DNA of 64,000 nucleotides from Oceanospirillum sp048265165 (lineage in GTDB: Bacteria; Pseudomonadota; Gammaproteobacteria; Pseudomonadales; Halomonadaceae): contig NZ_JBLXCD010000004.1 of assembly GCF_048265165.1 (NCBI RefSeq), positions 1 to 64,000 on the forward strand, written 5' to 3'. Positions 25,934 through 31,949 of this stretch are shown here, one piece after another. The notes under the pieces were generated by a model that was given only the letters and a program-made list of their open reading frames with translations, was not told the origin of the DNA and did no database searches. A program made the translations under genes and the position numbers. The first letter of the stretch is position 1. Each line of letters starts with the position of its first letter.

Positions 25934-26392
25934 ATGACATCACTTGCCTTATGGTATGACCGTTTTTTTAGCGGATTCGAGAAGCTCGCCAGTCCACTGC
26001 TGTTGTTGTTCGTTAGACTATGGGCAGCCAAAGCTTTTTTGCAATCTGGATTAGTTAAAATCCAAAGCTGGGATAGTACTCTGTATCTGTTTGAAGAAGA
26101 GTACCAAGTTCCTCTACTACCCTGGGAGCTGGCGGCTTATCTTGGAACGGCAGCAGAGTTGATTCTGCCTCCGCTTTTAATTCTGGGGTTGATGAGTCGT
26201 GGTGTGGCCTCTGCACTCTTTGTCTTTAATATTATGGCTGTGGTTTCCTATCCTGTTCTGTGGAGCCAAGGGTTCTACGATCATCAGTTATGGGGTCTGA
26301 TGTTCCTGATAACAGCCGTTTTCGGACCTGGGCTTCTATCGGCAGACCACCTATTGAAGAAGATATTTACTCAGGCAAATAGAAGTATCTGA
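25934..26392 (+). CDS. DoxX family membrane protein
   Basis: The 152-residue protein has four predicted membrane helices (about 21-41, 64-86, 92-112, 119-137) and the DoxX signature: a conserved Arg in LLFVRLWAAKAFLQSGLVKIQSW and an EL pair in GTAAELILPPLLILG. It follows bufC by 12 bases with AGAGGA before the ATG, so it is the fourth gene of the operon. DoxX members are frequent companions of DUF692/DUF2063 genes; a quinone-linked role in supplying electrons is suggested for the family but unproven. Confidence 0.88.
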   Translation: MTSLALWYDRFFSGFEKLASPLLLLFVRLWAAKAFLQSGLVKIQSWDSTLYLFEEEYQVPLLPWELAAYLGTAAELILPPLLILGLMSRGVASALFVFNIMAVVSYPVLWSQGFYDHQLWGLMFLITAVFGPGLLSADHLLKKIFTQANRSI

Positions 26393-26459
26393 TCATATGG
26401 CTGCCGGGTGCTTTTCTGCTCGGATACATCTTACCTTGCCCCTTTTTCCGCCGATGTTT

Positions 26460-26499
26460 AAAGGCCGGTTTTGAAGAGAAATATTTAAAACCGGTCTTT
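26460..26499. terminator. Bidirectional terminator between the bufferin operon and the DUF72 gene
   Basis: AAAGGCCGGTTTT and AAAACCGGTCTTT form a long stem with AT-rich ends, followed by further T-rich sequence. It separates convergent transcripts. Confidence 0.75.
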
Positions 26500-26741
26500 A
26501 AAAAATCTTTTAAAACAGGCTGTTAGAATAAGGAATCTTGCAACGCTTCCTGAGTTTCCGGCCATGGGGTAAACAGAGCACTGTCCGGTACAGGCTTATT
26601 CAGTTGCTCGGCAAAGTAGGCGGCTACTTCGGGCGCATGAGTATTACTGGGTGTGTGCAGAAACATATAAGGTGTACGGCCCTCCTGTATCCATTGAGCA
26701 ATTTTGACAACCCATGGTTCCAGATAATGCAGGGTGCTTTG

Positions 26742-26846
26742 TGTGGACCAAACCATAAAGTGAAAAATCGGATAACGAAAAATCAATGGGTTACGTCACT
26801 TTTTAAACCATAAGATGAAATACAATTTAACCCATAAGTTGAAAAA
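26742..26846 (+). repeat. Left end (L1) of the element with three transposase-binding-type boxes
   Basis: The terminus TGTGGACC is followed by boxes at 26751-26767 (AACCATAAAGTGAAAAA), 26806-26822 (AACCATAAGATGAAATA) and 26829-26846 (AACCCATAAGTTGAAAAA). The box-to-box spacing (55 and 23 bases) differs from that of the right end. Confidence 0.85.
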
Positions 26847-26897
26847 ATTTTAATAACCGTTCTGATGTGAACAGTCCAAGAAATTCTCGGGTTTTCA

Positions 26898-26985
26898 TTC
26901 GTCAACTGCCTATTCGGCAGATAATGTAGCGCTCACATGTAGAGGTAGGTTGGGCTTATTACCAACTGCCTATTCGGCAGAGCTG
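26898..26985 (-). CRISPR. Mini-array 1: two I-F-type repeats with one 32-nt self-homing spacer
   Basis: Read on the minus strand, two 28-nt repeats share the Cas6f-type hairpin CTGCCGAATAGGCAG; the upstream copy continues TTGGTAAT, the downstream one TTGACGAA. They are exactly 60 bp apart, i.e. a 28-nt repeat plus a 32-nt spacer (26926-26957), the type I-F geometry. The repeats differ from each other in their flanks, as do the atypical repeats around homing guides of I-F3 elements. The spacer matches the interrupted DUF72 gene at 28788-28819. Confidence 0.88.
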
Positions 26986-27036
26986 CACTTTAACAGCACA
27001 TCTGAGTTAAGCCATCATTTTGAGTGCCCTGACGAT

Positions 27037-27234
27037 CTAAAGATCGATAGCAATATTTGGATGTTTCGATTGTATGATCTTTCGTAGTGTTTCTGTTGGT
27101 TCCGCTGGCTTAGCCTGAATAAGCTCCATCAAGCGATCCCACTCCCGTTCATTTAGGTAAATTGCTTCTGAGCTATGAGGAACTGGTTCGTCTGAATTGC
27201 CTGCTTTTGAATCTGAAATTGGGTTGCTCACCAT
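27037..27234 (-). CDS. Small protein resembling the C-terminal half of a DUF1778/TacA antitoxin
   Basis: The 65-residue product ends with LNEREWDRLMELIQAKPAEPTETLRKIIQS, the toxin-neutralising segment of DUF1778-type antitoxins that normally partner a GNAT toxin. The N-terminal ribbon-helix-helix DNA-binding domain is missing and replaced by a short polar stretch. It is not simply debris: AAGGAGG lies directly upstream (best spaced for the GTG that is codon 2). No toxin gene is adjacent. As cargo of a mobile element it could act as a stand-alone antidote, or be a decayed remnant. Confidence 0.6.
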   Translation of the reverse strand: MVSNPISDSKAGNSDEPVPHSSEAIYLNEREWDRLMELIQAKPAEPTETLRKIIQSKHPNIAIDL

Positions 27235-27300
27235 TTCCTCCTTACGCCGTTGAAGAGCATCCTATTACTATGCTCAAAATTAGGATAATTAATTCTAAAA

Positions 27301-27328
27301 TTTACCAACTGCCTATGCGGCAGATCAC
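27301..27328 (-). CRISPR. Solitary I-F-type repeat cut off by the second left end
   Basis: On the minus strand it reads GTGAT, then the hairpin CTGCCGCATAGGCAG, then TTGGTAAA. Its 5' end GTGAT is closest of all copies here to the canonical GTGAA of I-F3 repeats. The 18 bases preceding it (27329-27346) would be a spacer truncated by the L2 terminus at 27347. No second repeat follows at 60-bp distance. Confidence 0.75.
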
Positions 27329-27346
27329 GATGCCTGCTTTGATGGT

Positions 27347-27450
27347 TGTGGACTAAACCATAAAGTGAAAAACTGGGTTACGTAAAATCAATGGGGTACA
27401 TCGTTTTTTAAACCAAAAGCTAAAATCCGATTTAACCCATAAGTTGAGAA
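27347..27450 (+). repeat. Second, internal left end (L2)
   Basis: From TGTGGACTAAACCATAAAGTG onward this repeats the L1 layout: first box at 27354-27370, a degenerate box near 27411 and AACCCATAAGTTGAGAA at 27434-27450. The similarity with L1 continues through a CCCGAGA/TCTCGGG hairpin into mini-array 2, about 170 bp in all, at roughly three-quarters identity by eye. Confidence 0.8.
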
Positions 27451-27479
27451 GTTTTAATGGATTGTGCTGATGTGAGAAA

Positions 27480-27503
27480 GCCCGAGAAAGTCTCGGGCTT
27501 TTT
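27480..27503 (+). terminator. Terminator-like hairpin inside L2
   Basis: GCCCGAGA / TCTCGGGC with loop AAG, then CTTTTT on the plus strand. On the minus strand the AAAAAG precedes it, so it could also mark the end of the mini-array 2 transcript. A decayed version stands at the same place in unit 1 (about 26880-26895). Confidence 0.7.
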
Positions 27504-27583
27504 ACTGCCTATTCGGCAGAAGTCCTGTAACAGGGACGGTAAAGTCCAGAGTGTAATTACCAACTGCCTATTCGGCAAGCTTT
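27497..27583 (-). CRISPR. Mini-array 2: two I-F-type repeats with one spacer of unknown target
   Basis: The hairpins at 27564-27578 and 27505-27519 are 59 bp apart, leaving a 31-nt spacer (27525-27555) after the TTGGTAAT arm. The upstream repeat has TTGCCG in place of CTGCCG and the downstream one lacks the conserved 3' arm, so both are atypical. I found no match to this spacer in the window. Confidence 0.8.
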
Positions 27584-27655
27584 CAAGCTGCCTTTAACAT
27601 ACTATTATGCAGCTGATATCAAAATTAGAGATCAAATCTATACGCTGGAGCAACC

Positions 27656-28639
27656 ATGGGCAATTTAAAAATACCGTATGGAGTGAATACGTCTGGCGAA
27701 TTCACTTCTGCATATTCAGCAGAAAAAGGCTCGGTCTACTTTTGCCCATGCTGCGGTGAAAGACTTATTTACCGCGATGGAGATGTTCGGGCAAAACACT
27801 TTGCACACCCAGCGTCATCAAATTGCAGTTTCGAGTCAGTATTACATATAACAGCCAAAGAACTGATTAGGTCTATTATTGAAAATAATGCTGATGGTCG
27901 CCAGGAGATCAACCTTGAAAATCATTGCCAAAATTGCGGTGTATTGTTTTCGTCTAAGCTACCAATAAATACATTTTCATCAGCTGGATTAGAGGTGAAG
28001 GTTGGTGATTACATTTGTGATGTAGTTGGGTATCGGAATGGCTCAATCGGATTGGCTATAGAGATTTTAAATACTCATGCTGTAGACGCTATAAAAGCAC
28101 GTAATCTCCAAGTCTATTGGGTAGAGCTGAAAGCAGAGGATGTACTTAACAATCCAGAGAATTGGATTCCTCTACAGTCAAATCTAAAGAAATCCTACTG
28201 CCCGGACTGTAAGAATCATTTAAAGCATGTGCGTCAAGTTGCAGATAAGTATGGCATCGACAGGTCTCTTTATTCCCCAATAAAAAATCCAGCTAAAGCA
28301 AATTATTTAGCTGACATTGAGACTTGCTTCAGATGTGGGCATGAGATCCCAGTGTTTTGGTGGCGGGGCGTTCCCTTCTGTGAAGTTAAGCCACCAAGCC
28401 CGATGCCAAAAACAATTCAATACAGGTACTCGAAGCGGTACGGTGGCTCATATTGGGCAAATACCTGTGCAAATTGCAATATGATCCAAGGCGACAATTT
28501 TCTCTATATAAACAATGATGCTCCATTCAAAGGGTTACCACTTTCAAGGGTTGGCCGATCAGGGCAGGACGATCTAAGTTTGGTATCGGATCAATTGTCT
28601 GTATCGGAGGCGATTCAAGTATTAACGCGTAATATCTAA
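27656..28639 (+). CDS. CoiA-like putative nuclease with zinc ribbons (element cargo)
   Basis: The 327-residue protein has an N-terminal Cys-rich module (YFCPCCGERLIYRDGDVRAKHFAHPA), a His/Cys site (SNCSFES..H), and a core LEVKVGDYICDVVGYRNGS..LAIEILNTH, which fits the D-(x)n-ExK-like nuclease core of the CoiA family (single E-I-E motif after the VGDYICDVVG strand). Two further zinc-ribbon pairs (CPDCKNH; CFRCGHE; CANCN) follow in the C-terminal half. CoiA-type proteins occur in competence and in mobile-element cargo. The start is supported by TGGAG six bases upstream. No transposition or cas function is visible in it. Confidence 0.68.
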   Translation: MGNLKIPYGVNTSGEFTSAYSAEKGSVYFCPCCGERLIYRDGDVRAKHFAHPASSNCSFESVLHITAKELIRSIIENNADGRQEINLENHCQNCGVLFSSKLPINTFSSAGLEVKVGDYICDVVGYRNGSIGLAIEILNTHAVDAIKARNLQVYWVELKAEDVLNNPENWIPLQSNLKKSYCPDCKNHLKHVRQVADKYGIDRSLYSPIKNPAKANYLADIETCFRCGHEIPVFWWRGVPFCEVKPPSPMPKTIQYRYSKRYGGSYWANTCANCNMIQGDNFLYINNDAPFKGLPLSRVGRSGQDDLSLVSDQLSVSEAIQVLTRNI

Positions 28640-28675
28640 TAGTCGTGTTAGATCATAGTGTTGAAGCTGGCCTAT

Positions 28676-28739
28676 GTCACCTTATGGTTAATTTTTCACC
28701 TTATGGTTTATTTTTTTCACTTTATGGTTAAATTCACAA
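28676..28739 (-). repeat. Right end of the element with three tightly spaced boxes
   Basis: On the minus strand, from the terminus: TTGTGAATTTAACCATAAAGTGAA, then AAACCATAAGGTGAAAAA and TAACCATAAGGTGAC, with the core motif spaced 21 and 19 bases apart. These boxes are translated as NHKV repeats at the end of the broken DUF72 frame. Confidence 0.85.
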
Positions 28740-28787
28740 CTTTGCCAGTCTTTCGCCGTGATAAAACGCACCATAGGGTTTTTTCCG

Positions 28788-28821
28788 GTGGCAATCACAT
28801 GCAGAGGGAGGTTGGGCTTGG
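28788..28821 (-). other. Protospacer and CC PAM for the element's own guide, inside the DUF72 gene
   Basis: The 32 bases 28788-28819 match the mini-array 1 spacer at 27 positions, and the two bases on the guide's 5' side (28820-28821, minus strand) read CC, the type I-F PAM. Counted from the PAM, mismatches are at 12, 18, 26, 27 and 30; positions 12, 18 and 30 are among the every-sixth bases that type I-F Cascade does not pair, and are also synonymous third codon positions. The insertion point lies 48 bp from the PAM-distal edge. Confidence 0.9.
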
Positions 28822-29527
28822 CTTTTAATGCTTCCAGGGTATCTTCATCATCTGCCGGGTTCTTAAACAAAGCCCGGGTATCAAACTGAACACGGTTGAT
28901 GCTGTATTCCATCAAAAGAGCGTTTAGTTGGCGTTCCACCCCATCTTTATTGAAAAAGCCTCGGTGACGCACTTCTAAACTGAAATTTATGCTACTGGGA
29001 AGACTGCGGATAAATGATTCAAGCAGCGGTAGCCGTTCTGGCCCGAAAGTTTCCGGTAGTTGCAGAAAGATCATACCCAGTTTTTCTTTAAGCAGGGTAA
29101 AGCGATTAAGGGTCGCCGTCAGCTCTTCTTCGGATACCTGCAGCAAGCGGTCATGGGTAATACTGCGTGGCAGTTTAAAGCAGAACCGAAAATGCTCCGG
29201 TGTTTGCTGATACCAGTCTTGCACTGTCTGTGCATCCGGTAGACCGTAAAAGCTGGTATTGCCTTCCACAGAGGAAAAGTAACTGCTGTAACGACTGAGA
29301 GCAGGTCGTTGAGTGCCACCTATCAAAGGTCCCTGCGTCCAGTGTTTATGGTTCCACTGAGAAAGCCCGATATAGCAGATCTTGTGCAAAAGAATGCGCT
29401 CCATAAAGACTGGTTTTGACATGGATCAAAGGATAAAACAATCAGTTATATAATTGGTGTTTTAAACGGAACTTTATTTTTCGTATATGTTCGATAGCCC
29501 GTGCTGAGGTAAATAAAATTATTTTAT

Positions 29528-29556
29528 CCAAACCTTCTTTCCGGAGAAAAGGTTTG
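29528..29556 (+). promoter_or_regulatory. Leader hairpin upstream of the DUF1538 gene
   Basis: CCAAACCTT and AAAGGTTTGG form a stem around an 11-base loop in the leader, 20 bases before the start codon and close to the ribosome site. It could affect translation or mRNA stability; no T run follows. Confidence 0.5.
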
Positions 29557-29575
29557 GCAGGCAAGGGGCTGCTGA

Positions 29576-31072
29576 ATGGAACAATACTTCAAAGACTTTC
29601 AAATCTCGTTTATACATGCATTGCGTAATCTCTTTCCTATTGTTGCTGTTGTCGTTTTTTTTCAGTTTCTGATTCTTCAGCAGATGCCGAATGATGCGAT
29701 GGGAATGCTGATTGGGTTGTTAATTGTGGCCTTTGGAGTAGCATTATTTTTACAAGGACTAGAGTTAAGTATTTTTCCGGTAGGTAAGAGCCTTTCAAAT
29801 CAATTTGCAGAGCGTGGCTCAGCCCCCCTTCTGGTCTGTTTCGGCTTTGCTATAGGTTTTTCTGCTGTTATTGCTGAACCGGCGTTGATTGCAGTAGCCC
29901 AGCAGGCTCAGGATATCAGCGAGGGAAGAATTGATGCCTTTACACTGCGGGTACTGGTTGCTACATCGGTGGGCTTTGTAACTGGGTTAGGTGTTTTTCG
30001 GATTATTGCAGGCATTCCTCTGCACTGGATTATTGTTCCTGGATATATCCTGGTTGTTGTTGCAACTTACTTTGCTCCTGAAGAGATTGTCGGCCTAGCA
30101 TATGATTCCGGAGGTGTGACAACAAACATTGTTACGGTTCCTCTTATTGCGGCTATGGGGATAGGCTTAGCTGCATCTATTCGTGGGCGCAACCCTCTTC
30201 GGGACGGCTTTGGTTTGGTAGCTTTGGCTGTAATGGTGCCAATGATCAGTGTTCAGTTGTATGGCATTGTTGTTTACTCATCATCAGCGGATACTTTGAG
30301 TATCGCTTCTGAAGCAGTTACTTCTGAGCACTCTGCGCCTCCTCATTTTTTGCTTAAGATTTTTTTCGATCTTGCATCAATGTTACGTGATGTCTTGCCT
30401 ATTATTCTGACCATCCTTTTTTTCCAGTACCTTGTTCTACGCCGGCCTTTATCTAATCCAGCCAGAATAGTTTTTGGTTTTTCCCTGGTTATTGTCGGTT
30501 TGTATGCATTTGTTATCGGTCTGAAAATGGGATTGTTTCCGATAGGAAATAATATGGCGGAGCAACTTATTCATTTAGATCGCGTATTTTTTATTTATTT
30601 ATTCGCTTTTATGATAGGTTTTGCGACAACGATGGCTGAACCTGCATTGTTAGCTATCGGAAAACAAGCGGAAGAAGCGGCGGCTGGGCAGATTAATGGT
30701 AATACAATTCGCTACCTTGTAGCTTTGGGGGTCGCTATCGGAATAACGATAGGCGTGCATAGAATCATTAGTGGTGGTTCCATGCATTATTATGTAATGA
30801 CAGGCTATATTCTGGTTGTCTTCCTGACCCTGTTAGCTCCTAAATTCATTGTTTCTTTAGCGTATGATCTCGGGGGGGTCACAACCTCTGAGGTGACGGT
30901 ACCTTTGGTGACAGCCCTAGGGATTGGGCTGGCATCAAATATTGAGGGTCGCAATGTGCTGATCGATGGTTTTGGACTTATCGCTTTTGCATCTATATTC
31001 CCTATTATTTCAGTCATGATTTACGCGATTGTTTCAGATGTAATCGCAAAATATCACAAGGTGAACCTATGA
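29576..31072 (+). CDS. DUF1538 integral membrane protein (two-repeat)
   Basis: The 498-residue protein consists of two homologous halves of about 240 residues, each with several membrane helices. Both contain a Gly-rich loop near a conserved EPAL motif (VIAEPALIAVAQQAQDI near 100; TMAEPALLAIGKQAEEA near 355) and a YDSGGVTT/YDLGGVTT motif. DUF1538 is a transporter-like family of unknown substrate. The next gene, a PII-type protein, starts within its stop codon (ATGA), so PII control of transport is likely by analogy with AmtB-GlnK. AAGGGG precedes the start. Confidence 0.88.
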   Translation: MEQYFKDFQISFIHALRNLFPIVAVVVFFQFLILQQMPNDAMGMLIGLLIVAFGVALFLQGLELSIFPVGKSLSNQFAERGSAPLLVCFGFAIGFSAVIAEPALIAVAQQAQDISEGRIDAFTLRVLVATSVGFVTGLGVFRIIAGIPLHWIIVPGYILVVVATYFAPEEIVGLAYDSGGVTTNIVTVPLIAAMGIGLAASIRGRNPLRDGFGLVALAVMVPMISVQLYGIVVYSSSADTLSIASEAVTSEHSAPPHFLLKIFFDLASMLRDVLPIILTILFFQYLVLRRPLSNPARIVFGFSLVIVGLYAFVIGLKMGLFPIGNNMAEQLIHLDRVFFIYLFAFMIGFATTMAEPALLAIGKQAEEAAAGQINGNTIRYLVALGVAIGITIGVHRIISGGSMHYYVMTGYILVVFLTLLAPKFIVSLAYDLGGVTTSEVTVPLVTALGIGLASNIEGRNVLIDGFGLIAFASIFPIISVMIYAIVSDVIAKYHKVNL

Positions 31073-31419
31073 AATTTTCTGTGCTCGTCGCGATTATTCC
31101 TCAGGACTTGGAGCAAAAAGCTATTGATACAGCCCGTGACCTTGGTGCGGGCGGTATTACGGTTCTGAATGGACGCGGTATAAGTAATGAGGTCAAAAAA
31201 ACCTTTTTTGGTCTCAGTTATGATGGCAGTCAGAGTGTTCTTATTATGGTGCTTGAGAAGCGCCTGTCCCTGAACATTATGAAGGCGTTGCAGAAATTGG
31301 TTATTACTCCGGATGAAGGTTCAAAAGGTCTTGTATTCACAACACCTTTGGAGCATCTGGGGGGGATTGATCATTCTCAGTTTGAGAGATTTGAATCCCA
31401 CTTAAAAGAGAAAATTTAA
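31069..31419 (+). CDS. PII-type signalling protein linked to DUF1538
   Basis: The 116-residue protein has the PII ferredoxin-like pattern: MKFSVLVAIIPQDLEQKAIDTARDLGAGGITVLNGRG at the start, a shortened T-loop region (ISNEVKKTFFGLSYDGS) and the closing VFTTPLEHLGG segment. The Tyr51 uridylylation site of GlnB/GlnK is not obvious. It overlaps the DUF1538 gene by four bases. The likely role is a nucleotide- or metabolite-binding regulator of the membrane protein; this is inferred from coupling. Confidence 0.85.
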   Translation: MKFSVLVAIIPQDLEQKAIDTARDLGAGGITVLNGRGISNEVKKTFFGLSYDGSQSVLIMVLEKRLSLNIMKALQKLVITPDEGSKGLVFTTPLEHLGGIDHSQFERFESHLKEKI

Positions 31420-31482
31420 TAAAGCAAGGTGTATTAATAAAATAGCTGATATAAGGTTTTCAAGGATTTCAGGAGTAATGTA

Positions 31483-31872
31483 ATGCAAATCGTAAAAGAT
31501 GTTATGGTGACAAATGTTGTAAGCATTAGCCCTTTTGCTAGGCTGCGTGATGCCTTGGCGTTGATGAAACAGCATAGAATTAAATCACTTGTTGTTGAAC
31601 GTAACTCACCTCATGATGCCTGGGGGATTATTACATACTCAAATATACTTAAGACTGTATTTGCTGAAGAAGGCGATATTGATCTTCTGAATGTATACGA
31701 TGTATGTGTTAAGCCTGTAATCACGGTTGGAGAAGACCTGGCTGTTAAGCATGTTGCTACGTTAATGACAAAGTCTGACGTTAAGCGTTTACTTGTACTG
31801 TCAAATAATGAACTGATAGGCATTATTACGATGAATGACATTATGGAAACACTGCTGGAGCAGATTGAATAG
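31483..31872 (+). CDS. CBS-domain protein
   Basis: The 129-residue protein is essentially one CBS pair (Bateman module): VKDVMVTNVVSISPFARLRDALALMKQHRIKSLVV and the second half CVKPVITVGEDLAVKHVATLMTKSDVKRLLVLSNNELIGIITMNDI. CBS pairs bind adenosyl ligands and sense energy charge. It follows the PII gene by 63 bases on the same strand and is probably the third gene of the unit. Confidence 0.9.
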   Translation: MQIVKDVMVTNVVSISPFARLRDALALMKQHRIKSLVVERNSPHDAWGIITYSNILKTVFAEEGDIDLLNVYDVCVKPVITVGEDLAVKHVATLMTKSDVKRLLVLSNNELIGIITMNDIMETLLEQIE

Positions 31873-31949
31873 ATATATTGCTCCGGATTTTGAAATAAAT
31901 GCTCGCTCTGTAAAGCGTTGCAAAACTTTAAAAACAGGTTAAGGATGTC

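Larger units (their letters stand above)
26742..28739. mobile_element. Miniature Tn7-like / type I-F3 CAST-derived element with its own homing guide
   Basis: The 1,998-bp element is flanked by the 5-bp duplication CTTTG (26737-26741 and 28740-28744), as for Tn7-like transposition. Both termini start TGTG (the right one with one extra T) and carry repeated AACCATAA[A/G]-TGAAAA boxes, three at each end, which closely resemble the TnsB-binding sites of Tn6677-type I-F3 elements as I recall them. It contains CRISPR-like hairpin repeats, a truncated antitoxin-like gene and a CoiA-like gene, but no tnsA, tnsB, tnsC, tniQ or cas gene, so it must be moved in trans. A second left end inside (27347-27450) shows it is composite. 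The end nearest the target would be the right end by Tn7 convention. Confidence 0.88.
26523..29422 (-). pseudogene. DUF72 (YecE-like) gene interrupted by the CAST-derived element
   Basis: The N-terminal part (29422 down to 28740; CYIGLSQWNHKHWTQ, FRFCFKLPRSITH, FSLEVRHRGF) and the C-terminal part (26741 down to 26523; LEPWVVKIAQW, RTPYMFLHTPSN) belong to one protein. Removing 26742-28739 and one CTTTG copy gives an unbroken frame reading KDWQS-TLHYLEPW at the seam and a protein of about 298 residues. In the present state the 5' part runs 16 codons into the element before a stop. DUF72 proteins are TIM-barrel-like and of unknown function. The gene seems recently disrupted, because both halves remain intact. 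The start is uncertain (a second ATG lies at 29404). Confidence 0.93.

Noticed and set aside
26921..26965. Secondary hairpins inside the two spacers as evidence for a structured RNA or recombination site
   Set aside because: One spacer is fully explained as a copy of the DUF72 target; the similar short palindromes are probably chance.
26898..27583. Integron attC sites as an explanation for the CTGCC...GGCAG palindromes
   Set aside because: The core GTTRRRY/RYYYAAC boxes are absent, the hairpin equals a type I-F repeat core, and the spacing and self-target match fit CRISPR instead.
28688..29422. Complete, functional 244-residue DUF72 protein
   Set aside because: The last 16 residues are encoded by the transposon end repeats and the conserved C-terminal part of the family is on the other side of the element.
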